NCBI RefSeq assembly: GCF_002968335.2 | Contig: NZ_CP134398.1 | Coordinates: forward strand, 3,472,001 to 3,536,000 | From: Mycobacterium sp. ITM-2016-00316 | GTDB taxonomy: Bacteria; Actinomycetota; Actinomycetes; Mycobacteriales; Mycobacteriaceae | DNA: 64,000 nucleotides | Reading direction: 5' to 3' | Part shown: positions 43,129 to 51,754 of the stretch, in pieces | How positions within the stretch are numbered: position 1 is the first letter of the stretch | Layout of the letters: each line of letters starts with the position of its first letter | Translations under genes and position numbers: made by a program | Notes under the pieces: generated by a model | What the model was told of the DNA's origin: nothing | What the model saw: the letters and a program-made list of their open reading frames with translations, nothing else | Databases searched by the model: none

Positions 43129-45539
43129 GTCCACCGACAAAAGAAGGCCGCCCCGGCGGCATTTTCACCACCAGGACGGGCCATCGAAGCACTCACGTGA
43201 CCAACGGAGCTACCAACGAGGGTACCCGCTACCCAGATGTCGATGCACCCGTTCATCTCCGTGATGAGCATCGAAAGATCCTGATTGACGCCGGTATCTC
43301 TGAGGAGGTCATCGAGTCTCGGGGCTACGTGTCGGTGTGGGCCAGCAACCCCGGCTATGGCCACGACAAGTGGCTGGAGTACCAGGGTTTCACCAATCGG
43401 CAGCGCGCTCGCGTGGCGGGCATTCCAGGACTGCTGATTCCGCTGCTCGACGCCGACGGCCAACGGTGGGGTTGGCAGCTGCGGCACTTCGACATCGACA
43501 ACGGTGTCGACTCGGTGGTGCCGAAGTACGCCAGCCCGCAGGGGCAGACCATGCATATCGACGTGCCTCCTGGCATGGGGAGTGATCTGCGCTATCCCAC
43601 CGAGCCGTTGTATGTCACTGAAGGGTCCAAGAAGGCTGACTCGGCGTGGTCGCGGCTGATCCAAACGGTCGCCATGCTCGGGGTGGACTGCTGGACCGGG
43701 ACCGATGAGCTGACCGGCGGCAAGAGCGTGGCGCTGCCTGACTGGAAGAACATCGCCCTGAGTGACCGCAAGGTGGTCATCGCCTACGACTCCGACATTC
43801 GGACCAACAAAGCGGTAATGGCAGCAGCTGACCGGTTCGCACGGTGGCTGAAGTACAAGAAGGCCGATGTGCACATCCTGTTCCTGCCCGCCGGTTCCAA
43901 CGGCGAGAAGGTTGGCCTCGATGACTACCTCGCCCAGGGGCACACCGAGAGCGACCTGGAGAAGCTGGCCAAGCCCTACACCAAGGTGTCCCATGAGCTG
44001 TGGTGGCGTGCGGCCGTCGATTCCGCCGGTCGCCGGGACGGGTCACGACCTCGCCCAGACCTCACCGACTCCGATCTCGGCGAGCTGGTCGGCGATGAGC
44101 ACATGGGCTCGTATTTCTGGTCCCCTGCGCTCGGGTGGCTGCGCTGGGACGGTCGGCGCTGGGAGAGCGTTCCTGAGCCGATGGTGTTCGAGGCGGTCCG
44201 ACAGGCGCTCAATGCGATCTATGACCAGCGGCATGCGGCAGCACGGGAGATCGGCGACGAGAGCGCGCGGACCAACCGAATTAGGGCGTTGACCGCGCTC
44301 CTGGCGGCCAGCAAGGTGCGTGCCGTGCTGCAGGTCGCCAAGGGTCGCCGTACGACGACCGAGCCGTTCGATGCGCACCCTGATCTGCTCAACGTCGCCA
44401 ACGGGGTGATCGACCTGCGCACGGGCGAGCTGCTCGACCACAACCCGGAACTGCGGCTAACCAAGCTGTGCGGGACCCGGTACGTCCCCGGCGCCGGGCA
44501 CGACGACTGGACTGCTGCACTCAGGGCGCTGCCCGACGAGGCGACATGCACGTGGATGCAGGAACGCCTAGGACAGGCGTTGACCGGTCATTCGCCGCCC
44601 GATGACGTGCTGGTGTTCTTGCACGGTGGCGGCCAGAACGGCAAGACCACCTTGCTGGAAGCCTGCAAAAAAGCGGTAGGGGGTGACTATGCCGTCGCGC
44701 TGCCCGAGCGGGTTCTGTTGGGCCAGCAGAGCGATCACCCAACCGAGATGATGACTCTGCGAGACGCGCGGCTGGCTGTCGCCGAGGAGACTCCAGAGCT
44801 TGCCCACCTGAACATCAAGCGGCTGAAAACACTGCTCAGTGGTGGTGAGATCACTGCACGGTTGATCGGCAAGGACAACGTCACCTGGGAACCGACTCAT
44901 ACCGCGTTCTTGACGTCGAACTACTTGCCCAGGGTCGACGAGACCGACCATGGGACGTGGCGACGGCTAGCGCGGGTGTCGTTTCCGTTCACATTCCGCA
45001 GCTCCCGGGCAGCGATAGCCGGTCCTTTCGATCTCCTCGGCGACGCCGGCCTGCGGGACCGGCTCAAGTCTGGTCAGGCCCAGCGCGAGGCTGTACTGGC
45101 GTGGCTGGCCGAAGGCGCCACGCGGTGGTACCAGGCCGAGCGGGTCTGCTCGCCGTTCCCGGAGTCGGTCGTGGCGGCCACCGAGCAGTGGCGCGAGGTG
45201 TCCGATGTTGTGGTCCGGTATCTCGGTGATGACCGGGTGGAGTTCGACCCTCATAGCCACGTCATGAGCAGTGAGCTGTTGTGGGACTTCAACTCATGGC
45301 TGAAGGCCAGCGGTCACCGCGAGTGGTCGGACCAGACGTTTGCGTCGCGGTTCGGGGATCACCCCCGAGTAGTCGCCCGCGAGGTCGAGAAGAAGACCAA
45401 GGTCCGTTCAACCTTGCCCGGACTGTCCCGCTGCAAACACAGGCAAGGCGACTTGAGTAGTCGTCTCCAGGCTCCTCCCAAGCAGTTCGCCGCTTGGGCT
45501 GGCCTGCGGTTTTGCTCCGACGATGGAGCAGGGGGTTGA
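43125..45539 (+). CDS. P4-type phage/plasmid primase-helicase
   Basis: 804-aa replication protein. N-terminal DUF3854/TOPRIM-like part (LLIPLLDADGQRWGWQLRH, YVTEGSKKADSAW, VVIAYDSDI with acidic residues of the primase site). C-terminal D5/P4 helicase: Walker A GGGQNGKTTLLEAC, LRDARLAVAEETPE, KTLLSGGEITAR, FLTSNYLPRVDETD. It drives autonomous replication of the excised element. Ends at 45539; the neighbouring +1 frame continues with sequence that looks like the natural tail (see next entry). Confidence 0.9.
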   Translation: MSPPTKEGRPGGIFTTRTGHRSTHVTNGATNEGTRYPDVDAPVHLRDEHRKILIDAGISEEVIESRGYVSVWASNPGYGHDKWLEYQGFTNRQRARVAGIPGLLIPLLDADGQRWGWQLRHFDIDNGVDSVVPKYASPQGQTMHIDVPPGMGSDLRYPTEPLYVTEGSKKADSAWSRLIQTVAMLGVDCWTGTDELTGGKSVALPDWKNIALSDRKVVIAYDSDIRTNKAVMAAADRFARWLKYKKADVHILFLPAGSNGEKVGLDDYLAQGHTESDLEKLAKPYTKVSHELWWRAAVDSAGRRDGSRPRPDLTDSDLGELVGDEHMGSYFWSPALGWLRWDGRRWESVPEPMVFEAVRQALNAIYDQRHAAAREIGDESARTNRIRALTALLAASKVRAVLQVAKGRRTTTEPFDAHPDLLNVANGVIDLRTGELLDHNPELRLTKLCGTRYVPGAGHDDWTAALRALPDEATCTWMQERLGQALTGHSPPDDVLVFLHGGGQNGKTTLLEACKKAVGGDYAVALPERVLLGQQSDHPTEMMTLRDARLAVAEETPELAHLNIKRLKTLLSGGEITARLIGKDNVTWEPTHTAFLTSNYLPRVDETDHGTWRRLARVSFPFTFRSSRAAIAGPFDLLGDAGLRDRLKSGQAQREAVLAWLAEGATRWYQAERVCSPFPESVVAATEQWREVSDVVVRYLGDDRVEFDPHSHVMSSELLWDFNSWLKASGHREWSDQTFASRFGDHPRVVAREVEKKTKVRSTLPGLSRCKHRQGDLSSRLQAPPKQFAAWAGLRFCSDDGAGG

Positions 45540-45723
45540 TCCGGCGGTGATGCTCCGCCGAAATCCCCACCAGGGGTTATGGAACTTTGTGACTAGGTGT
45601 GACGGGGTCTCTAGCCGGCCTCACGTAAGAGATTCAATCTTGGGAGCGACTGACAACCCCGTCACACCCCGTCACAGACCTTCACCCAGCTACCGCCCCG
45701 ACCCTGGGGTCGGCCCGCGCTAG
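45530..45723 (+). other. Probable out-of-frame C-terminal tail of the primase
   Basis: The frame one base later than the primase reads through the stop: from a run of five G at 45532-45536 it continues DPAVMLRRNPHQGLWNFVTRCDGV, then a Pro/His-rich end, to a stop at 45723. Removing one G would join the frames. Either a frameshift mutation, slippage, or a sequencing error; primases of this family often carry a similar tail. Confidence 0.45.
45597..45676. repeat. Inverted/direct GTGACGGGGT repeats (possible origin)
   Basis: GTGTGACGGGGT at 45597-45608 is inverted at 45656-45667, and ACCCCGTCACA is repeated directly at 45656-45666 and 45666-45676. Iteron-like spacing beside a primase gene suggests an origin, but the sequence may instead be the repetitive Pro/His coding tail of the primase. 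Confidence 0.4.
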
Positions 45724-45773
45724 GAAAAATCCTTCGAACCCAACCGAACTGAGCAAGAGGAGCAGCACAGCAG

Positions 45774-45917
45774 ATGAGCGCTACTGCAACATCCTGGACT
45801 GCCACCCTGGCACTCTTCGCCATGTCCTATGCAGTTTCCTGGGCATGGCACCACGCCACCGCCCTGGTCGACGAGATCCCCATAGATTCTCTGGATCGAT
45901 ACCGCCAACAGTTCTAG
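45774..45917 (+). CDS. 47-aa small membrane protein
   Basis: Short gene from ATG 45774 (ribosome site AAGAGGAG 11 bases upstream) to TAG 45917. One hydrophobic helix (TATLALFAMSYAVSWAW, residues 9-25) and a short polar tail ending DSLDRYRQQF. Small membrane proteins at this place in integrative elements are common but their role is unknown. Confidence 0.6.
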   Translation: MSATATSWTATLALFAMSYAVSWAWHHATALVDEIPIDSLDRYRQQF

Positions 45918-46412
45918 GCAGTTGCGTAAACCGTTGTCGTACAGGATGACCTGTCGACCGACTCGGCTATGCTGAACCCGTCAAGCGGCACGCCAGCGGA
46001 TCGACATGCGGGTGACCACCAAGCGGCAGCGGATCTTCGAGCGCCCAGACACGTCGTTAGCCGGAAGTTCCTCGGCAACGTCAAACATCATTCATAGAAT
46101 TGGGATTCGGAACTTTGCGATGACCTCCCCACACCACCTGAGGGCTGCGTAGCGCGCACGCGGCTTTCTAAAGGTGCTGTGGCCAAACCCTGTAGCGGGA
46201 CTACAGCGATCGCCAAGAACCACCAAAGAATCTGCCACCCCAAGCGCCAAGAAATGCCTACGCGATAGACCGCTGAACTGGTAAAATACAAACACCGATG
46301 ATGAAATCCTCTGCCTCAGAGCGGCATTTACTTGTTACGTTTGACCAAGGTTGGTCAGCCCGCACCGAGCCCTCGGTGGAATCACTTGCCAAAGAATGGT
46401 CTTCGTCAACTA
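45918..46412. other. Gene-poor stretch of the island
   Basis: 495 bases with no gene I can support. Short minus-strand reading frames around 46088-46295 lack a ribosome site and family features. No repeat, tRNA or terminator recognised. Confidence 0.4.
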
Positions 46413-46634
46413 ATGCCCGAGCAACGGGCGGGACTGCCTGTGGACGCTGAGATTCTCTATGTCTTTGGCGGTCAGAAACACTCATACGGCGACGCCATTG
46501 CCGCGCTGGACGCAGAAGCCGCGACACTCGACCCGGATCGTTGGGAAGGCGGTTGGAATGCCCACGACTACCTCATTGAGGCAGTCAACACCGGGGTCAT
46601 CGACCTCGTGTTTACAGGTGACGACGACTCGTAG
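46413..46634 (+). CDS. Small hypothetical protein
   Basis: 73-aa from ATG 46413 (a TTG at 46332 would give 100 aa). Acidic, ending in a poly-Asp tail (VNTGVIDLVFTGDDDS). Contains EILYVFGGQKHSYGDAIAALDAEAATLDPDRW. No family recognised. Start choice is uncertain because no convincing ribosome site is present. Confidence 0.45.
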   Translation: MPEQRAGLPVDAEILYVFGGQKHSYGDAIAALDAEAATLDPDRWEGGWNAHDYLIEAVNTGVIDLVFTGDDDS

Positions 46635-46948
46635 CAGCGAGTTGTGGCGACACCCCTCCGTCGCGAGATGCCGCCAGCTGCGGCCCTACTCGCGGGGGGC
46701 GCGGATGGCGGGCGTGTCGATGCCACTGTTTTTCGCTCCGCGACGAGCTTCAGCAAGACCCTGAAGCGGATCTCGCCAGGCATGCCTCCCGCGCGGCGGT
46801 TCGAACGCACGGCGAATTGCGTTCAGAGTGGCCGCCCAACTTTGCGATCAGCAGGCACGCCGGCAAGGCGTGGCCGGCCAATCTGTCGCACGGCGGACCA
46901 CCGTCACAGACTGGGCGCCGAGGAGTCATCCCTCGTTGCGGTTGCCGC
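46635..46948. other. Gene-free stretch between small protein and XRE regulator
   Basis: 314 bases, no supportable gene; a plus-strand open frame across it (46644-47066) shows Arg/Ala/Ser composition typical of antisense noise. Confidence 0.4.
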
Positions 46949-47173
46949 CTACGTATGTTCGGCCTCGACGAGTAGATCTCGGGGATCTACCTCCAGAAAA
47001 GCGGCGATCTTCTCGAGGGTCTGCAAGGTGAGGTTGCGCTCGCCGCGTTCGACGCTGCCCATGTAGGTCCGGTGCACCCCCATGTGATCGGCGAATGCTT
47101 CTTGGCTAAAGCCGCGATCGTGGCGATACCGGCGCAGATTGCGCCCGACTATGCGCTGCAGCTCGCCTTCCAT
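46949..47173 (-). CDS. XRE-family HTH regulator
   Basis: 74-aa Cro/C1-type repressor: NLRRYRHDRGFSQEAFADHMGVHRTYMGSVERGERNLTLQTLEKIAAFLEVDPRDLL (in parts), a complete five-helix HTH. No extra domain. It is likely the lysogeny or transfer regulator of the element. A 12-bp palindrome lies 43 bases upstream of its start and may be its operator. Confidence 0.88.
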   Translation of the reverse strand: MEGELQRIVGRNLRRYRHDRGFSQEAFADHMGVHRTYMGSVERGERNLTLQTLEKIAAFLEVDPRDLLVEAEHT

Positions 47174-47215
47174 AACGGAATGCGACGTTGCCGCGCCGCT
47201 ACTTGAAGGTCTACA

Positions 47216-47227
47216 TACTTATAAGTA
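47216..47227. promoter_or_regulatory. 12-bp perfect palindrome upstream of the XRE gene
   Basis: TACTTATAAGTA, AT-rich and symmetric, 43 bases upstream of the XRE start at 47173. On the minus strand it overlaps a TATAAG-like -10 region. Probable operator for autorepression. The rest of 47174-47476 has no gene. Confidence 0.5.
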
Positions 47228-47476
47228 GCATTCACCGGGTCTGCCTGGATTGGCCTGAGCCGTTGTCCAGCAGCCCATCGATGAAGACCAGCCCCTCCGG
47301 GTGGCGTCTGGCCGAGGGAAAGGGGCCGCGCATGAGCGGTCAGCAGACACACGACTCACCGACCTGGCATACCAAATCCCGGACGACGCCGGAAGGTCCT
47401 CAATGCACTCGCAGCTATCTATCGAAGTCGAATCTAGTTCTCACCCGCAGCTCTGAACAGACAGATAGGAAACGTA

Positions 47477-47851
47477 GTGACGACAGTTCGGCCTGGGTGG
47501 TACCCCGATCAGAACGACCCGAACGCGGAGGTCTACTGGGACGGTGCCCGCTGGCATGGCCGTCGGGCACGGGTCACCGACGGTGCGTCGACCGATTCCA
47601 GGCTTACCGATTTACCCAGCTACTCCGAGAAATGGGCGGCGCTGAGCAATACCGCACGCAATATCGTCGTTGGTGGCGTCCTGGCTGCCTTCGCTCTGGT
47701 TCTGGTGGTAGTCGCCCTCATCTTGATCCGACCGTGGGAAAGCGAAACATACAAGAATTGCAAAGAGTCAGCTGCGGCTTACGGCCTCGACAGCGATGCG
47801 CCCATAGTCCAGCACTGCGTTGATACCCTCTCGCCCTACGCCGAAAACTAA
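47477..47851 (+). CDS. DUF2510 single-pass membrane protein
   Basis: 124-aa protein. N-terminal DUF2510 motif PGWYPDQNDPNAEVYWDGARWHGR, then a transmembrane helix (NIVVGGVLAAFALVLVVVALIL, in parts) and a short outer part with two cysteines (NCKESAAAYGL and VQHCVDTL). GTG 47477 after AGGAAA. It precedes a secreted DUF732 protein by 14 bases and a kinase with a DUF732 domain, forming an envelope-sensing module. Confidence 0.8.
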   Translation: MTTVRPGWYPDQNDPNAEVYWDGARWHGRRARVTDGASTDSRLTDLPSYSEKWAALSNTARNIVVGGVLAAFALVLVVVALILIRPWESETYKNCKESAAAYGLDSDAPIVQHCVDTLSPYAEN

Positions 47852-47865
47852 GGGCCGAGGATGCG

Positions 47866-48456
47866 ATGATGGACGCCCCCGAGTGGACAGTTTCCCGTTT
47901 CCTCCGTCATTGGCATGCCAACATGAGCTTCATGGGGGGAAGGTGCTTGGTTGGCATCGCCGCGATGTGTGCGGCGCTGGTGCTGAGCGCACCGGCATAC
48001 GCCGACAACGACCAGGACCGCCAGTTCTTGTCCGCACTCACGTCTGCAGGTTGGTCGATCAACAACGCCAGCGGTCTAGTTACCGAGGGTCGAATGGTTT
48101 GCGTCGAGGGTTTGGCGCATGGCGTTTCGTGGCAGGAGATTCGATCCGTGCTCATGGGCAAGGGATATTCGGCATTGGATTCGTCAACGCTGATCTCCAA
48201 AGCCGTGTCGGTCTATTGCCCTCAGCGTCGGGCCGCGATAGCAGACATGGATACAGGCGCGCCTGCCCCGAACCCACGCACCAACGGCCCATGGTGGGAT
48301 ACGCCAACCATGGGTGAATCGACGTGCCTCATGGCTCGGGTGAATGGTCGTGACTGGGCCGTCAGGTACGGCATCGGTGATTTCAACGGGACCGCCGAAG
48401 GCGCGCACTTTATCGACGCTCTTATCGCCAAGTACTGCCCGCAGTACGCCGGATAG
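47866..48456 (+). CDS. Secreted DUF732 protein
   Basis: 196-aa protein with a signal peptide (hydrophobic stretch GIAAMCAALVLSAPAYA; a shorter start at ATG 47923 is possible). DUF732 domain: DQDRQFLSALTSAGWSINNASGLVTEGRMVCVEGLAHG (in parts) to YCPQ, with the two conserved cysteines; a second similar Cys pair follows (STCLMARV and AKYCPQYAG), so it may contain two tandem units. DUF732 proteins are mycobacterial secreted proteins of unknown role. Confidence 0.8.
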   Translation: MMDAPEWTVSRFLRHWHANMSFMGGRCLVGIAAMCAALVLSAPAYADNDQDRQFLSALTSAGWSINNASGLVTEGRMVCVEGLAHGVSWQEIRSVLMGKGYSALDSSTLISKAVSVYCPQRRAAIADMDTGAPAPNPRTNGPWWDTPTMGESTCLMARVNGRDWAVRYGIGDFNGTAEGAHFIDALIAKYCPQYAG

Positions 48457-48637
48457 GAGGTGGATCGCCGCCTGGGCTCAGCATGGTTGGCTAACTCCTA
48501 TTCCGACCACCGGGGCGCGCTTGATCCGCGCCGCCTAGCGTCACCGTCCAGGAATCGGACGGTGTCCGAGAACGAATGACATCAGGTCAGCTCGGTCGAC
48601 CGCCTCGGAAGCCGTACAAAGTGTCGCAGTCTGCCGC

Positions 48638-48649
48638 TAGCATCCGGCC
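48638..48649 (+). promoter_or_regulatory. Leaderless promoter -10 box of the kinase gene
   Basis: TAGCAT at 48638-48643 followed by 6 bases to ATG 48650, with no Shine-Dalgarno, matching a leaderless start. Confidence 0.6.
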
Positions 48650-50182
48650 ATGCCACTGAGGATCGGTGACGCCTTTTCCGGGTATCGCGTGCTGCGGCTG
48701 CTCGGTTCTGGGGGCATGGGCGAGGTGTACTTGGTGCAGCACCCAAGGCTTCCCCGTCAGGAAGCCTTGAAGGTCCTGCGCCCGGAGTTCTCCCATGATA
48801 AATCGTTCCGTGACCGGTTCATCCGTGAAGCAGATCTCGCATCGGGGTTGCGACACCCTCACATCGTCGGCATCCACGACCGGGGCGAGCACGACGGCCT
48901 CCTGTGGATCGCGATGGACTACATCGAGGGCACTGACCTCGGCCAGCTCCTGGACGGGAGGTACCAGCAGGGCCTCCCGGTTGGGCATGTCTTGACGGTC
49001 ATCACCGCTGTGGCCAGTGCGCTGGACTACGCCCACAAGAAGGGCTTGTTGCACCGCGACGTCAAGCCCGCCAACATCCTCGTCGCCGACCTTGACACCG
49101 ACGACCCCAAGATCTTCCTTGCCGACTTCGGCATCGCCCGACCCCTCGACGAGACCGCCGGCATTACCACCACCAACATGACCGTCGGCACGGTGGCTTA
49201 CGCGGCACCCGAGCAGCTCATGGGCGAGCCGATGAGCGGATGCGCCGATCAGTACGCCCTGGCTGCGACGACCTACCATTTACTGACTGGTTCGCACCTC
49301 TTCCCAAACTCGAACCCGGCAGTCGTCATCAGTCGCCATCTCAATACTCCACCGCCATTCCTTGCCGCCGTACGACCCGAACTCGCATCGGTTGACCCAG
49401 TTGTATCTACAGCGTTGGCCAAGAGCCCTGATGATCGGTTCGGCTGCACTTCGGACTTCGCCCGTTCCCTTGTCAAAGCCGCTGACCGGACGACTGTTGG
49501 CCACGCCGGAGCGGCAACGGTCCTCGCCCCAGCAACCCGCAAGACGCCCGATCCCGATAGTTCAGCCACTCGGAAAGACTCCGCTAGTTCGGACACGCGG
49601 ACGCGGTGGCTCGTCGGTGGTTCATTTGCCGCAGTACTGCTACTGCTGGCATGTATCGGTGTGTTCTGGCAGCCGTGGCAGCAGCCGGAATTGAACGGCG
49701 CCACTTCAAGGAGTGCCGAACCAGCCACCTCAGCCCCGACCTCGACGGCAGTCGCACCGCTGCCCGCCCCAACGTCTGCTGCGCCGTGGCCTCAAAGTAC
49801 GGTTGGGGCTCCCACGGTGACCGTTACAGCAAGGCCGACGACGCCAGCGGATGTTGGGTTTTCGGCAAGCGAACAGGAGTTCCTAAACGCCGTCGCCTCG
49901 CTTAACGCGGCTAACGGGTACACCAGCGCACCGACGTACCTCCGCGCTATCGGCGGTGGCGCTGCGAGCAAGGATCAGCAGGACCACGCCCTGGTGCAGC
50001 GCGGATATCAGTTGTGCGCCGCACTGGACGACGGCCTGGATTCCTCCGCTGCTCGGCAACGAGTCCTGGAACCATTCAACGATCACTCGGTGGACATGTT
50101 CGATTACTACGGTGCGATCGTGATCGGATACGCCACCCATAGGTTGTGCCCTCAGCACAGCGATAAGACGGGCCAGATCTAG
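48650..50182 (+). CDS. Membrane Ser/Thr protein kinase with extracellular DUF732-like domain
   Basis: 510-aa PknF/PknJ-like kinase. ATP loop [14 protein letters not shown]41 in [10 protein letters not shown], catalytic loop [18 protein letters not shown], activation end [12 protein letters not shown] helix TM segment ([21 protein letters not shown], in parts) near residues 320-342, a Thr/Pro/Ala linker, then a DUF732-like ectodomain ([12 protein letters not shown] to THRLCPQ with paired cysteines). It probably senses an envelope signal. Beside secreted and membrane DUF732/DUF2510 genes on the island, so acquired as a unit. Confidence 0.92.
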   Translation: MPLRIGDAFSGYRVLRLLGSGGMGEVYLVQHPRLPRQEALKVLRPEFSHDKSFRDRFIREADLASGLRHPHIVGIHDRGEHDGLLWIAMDYIEGTDLGQLLDGRYQQGLPVGHVLTVITAVASALDYAHKKGLLHRDVKPANILVADLDTDDPKIFLADFGIARPLDETAGITTTNMTVGTVAYAAPEQLMGEPMSGCADQYALAATTYHLLTGSHLFPNSNPAVVISRHLNTPPPFLAAVRPELASVDPVVSTALAKSPDDRFGCTSDFARSLVKAADRTTVGHAGAATVLAPATRKTPDPDSSATRKDSASSDTRTRWLVGGSFAAVLLLLACIGVFWQPWQQPELNGATSRSAEPATSAPTSTAVAPLPAPTSAAPWPQSTVGAPTVTVTARPTTPADVGFSASEQEFLNAVASLNAANGYTSAPTYLRAIGGGAASKDQQDHALVQRGYQLCAALDDGLDSSAARQRVLEPFNDHSVDMFDYYGAIVIGYATHRLCPQHSDKTGQI

Positions 50183-50318
50183 TACGCAACCCGATGGGAG
50201 GGTTTCTTGGACAGGCCGATCGCTTCATCGAGCGCTCTGCTCTGCTGCTTCTTCGACCGAGAGCGCCGGTGCACGCGAACAGGCCGTGGCCGAGGACTTC
50301 TGGGACGCTCGGCGAGAG

Positions 50319-51554
50319 TCATTCTTCTCGCACGCGAACAATTTCGGAGACGGCATCCGCAAGAACGACTTGCTCGACCTCAAGTTCGATTTCTGGGCCA
50401 GTGAAGATTGTGCCGTGCCCACGGGCCACAGCCACCCACGAGGCGCACACGGACCGAGTCGCAGGATGAGCGACAAGAACGACATCTCCGTCCTCTTCGC
50501 TGGCCCAGCGAAAAGCTTCTCCTGGCGGGAGTTCCGCGAGGGAGATCCTCACCTCCAGTGCAGAGCCAACGTTCTTCCAGTCGACTGGATAGTCTGCAGC
50601 TGGTGCGAGATCCACGGTAGGCAGATGGATACCAAACGGGTCCCAGGGCTTTTCGTAGTCGGGGTCGAGCAGCTTCTCGTCCTCGAAGTTGAACGGGTAG
50701 TCCTTTTGAACGCCGTAGGCACCGTTGAAAGTAACGACGAGCTTCACGTCGTACAAGAAGGACGGAGCGATGTTTGTTACGGCGAAGCGCAACCCCGGCC
50801 ATGCCATCCCTGCCACGTAGTCTTCAATCCGAGTCCAGTCCCGTTCTACACGTGTTTTGCGCCCGTCTATAAACGCCTCAACCTCTTCGACAGTGGGCGG
50901 TTCGGCGGGCGCTTCCTGGTGCAGTACCTTCGCCATAAGCGCGTGCTGTTCGCGCTCCGTGGACGACAGTTTGCGCTGGCGCTCCGCTCTCTCTCGCAGG
51001 TCTCCATCCTCGCCTTCCAACAATGCCTCACGCAGTTCCGTGCCGCCCGTGAAGCGCCTCCCGCTGCCAAGGACTTCCATTCTGATGTTCAGCGGTACGA
51101 GGCCGGGGTCGATACCGAGGAACTGCTGACGAAGCTCCGCCATCAACGGCTGATCAAGAACCGCAGCGATTCGTTCCATGTGAAAAATCTCCACCTCGAT
51201 CCCCGACGCGAGTTCACTGAGTTCTTTGCGCTCGCTGAGCGTGACCTCTTGGTTGGTGACGAAGGCGAACCCCCTCGGCATGTGCCGTTCGGCACTTTCG
51301 AGATCGGACCTGAACTTCGCCCTAATTTCGGAGAACGGGTGCTTGTGGCGCGGGAAATACACTGCCATCAGCCATAACTCACCGCCTCTTGTGAGAGTAG
51401 CGTCGCGTCCTCCGTCCGGGCCGCCGAGCGGGTGCGACGGATCAGCGTCTTGAAACCCGCAGGCGAGTAGAACCTGCACGGCGAGCCGTTCTGCCGCAGC
51501 CGAGTCGGAAGACCACGCCAACAGGCGGTATTGGGTTTCATCGGTGCGTGGCAA
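50319..51554 (-). CDS. Restriction-endonuclease-like (PD-(D/E)XK) protein
   Basis: 411-aa soluble protein. N-terminal domain has GGPDGGRDATLTRGGELWLMAVYF, the aspartate-bearing 'GxDgGrDa' strand of Mrr-like nuclease folds, then FAFVTNQEVTLSERKEL. The ExK part is not obvious (MAVYFPRHK). The middle is coiled-coil-like, and the C-terminus is beta-rich with no recognised family. TTG 51554 preceded by GGAGGT. Divergent from an HNH gene. This looks like a type IV restriction or other defence protein; I cannot name it. Confidence 0.55.
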   Translation of the reverse strand: MPRTDETQYRLLAWSSDSAAAERLAVQVLLACGFQDADPSHPLGGPDGGRDATLTRGGELWLMAVYFPRHKHPFSEIRAKFRSDLESAERHMPRGFAFVTNQEVTLSERKELSELASGIEVEIFHMERIAAVLDQPLMAELRQQFLGIDPGLVPLNIRMEVLGSGRRFTGGTELREALLEGEDGDLRERAERQRKLSSTEREQHALMAKVLHQEAPAEPPTVEEVEAFIDGRKTRVERDWTRIEDYVAGMAWPGLRFAVTNIAPSFLYDVKLVVTFNGAYGVQKDYPFNFEDEKLLDPDYEKPWDPFGIHLPTVDLAPAADYPVDWKNVGSALEVRISLAELPPGEAFRWASEEDGDVVLVAHPATRSVCASWVAVARGHGTIFTGPEIELEVEQVVLADAVSEIVRVREE

Positions 51555-51754
51555 CAGTTACCTCCCAACCGGCCCACATCATTGCCGTGATGTAACCATG
51601 CCGAACAAATCGACGCCATCGTCTCGAAAACAATGTTCCCTCGTGCGACAGGGCGATCACTGGGTTCGGCACAGAGGCCGCGGCTGGTGGTAGATCAGAC
51701 CTTGCGCTATTGGGACGCATGATCGGCGCCGCTAGATTGCTACATAATGGGCGG

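Noticed and set aside
46088..46295. Two overlapping minus-strand frames of 67 codons
   Set aside because: No ribosome site or conserved features, and the hydrophobic stretch could be chance.
47188..47823. 211-codon plus-strand frame
   Set aside because: Overlaps the DUF2510 gene in another frame and has shadow-type composition.
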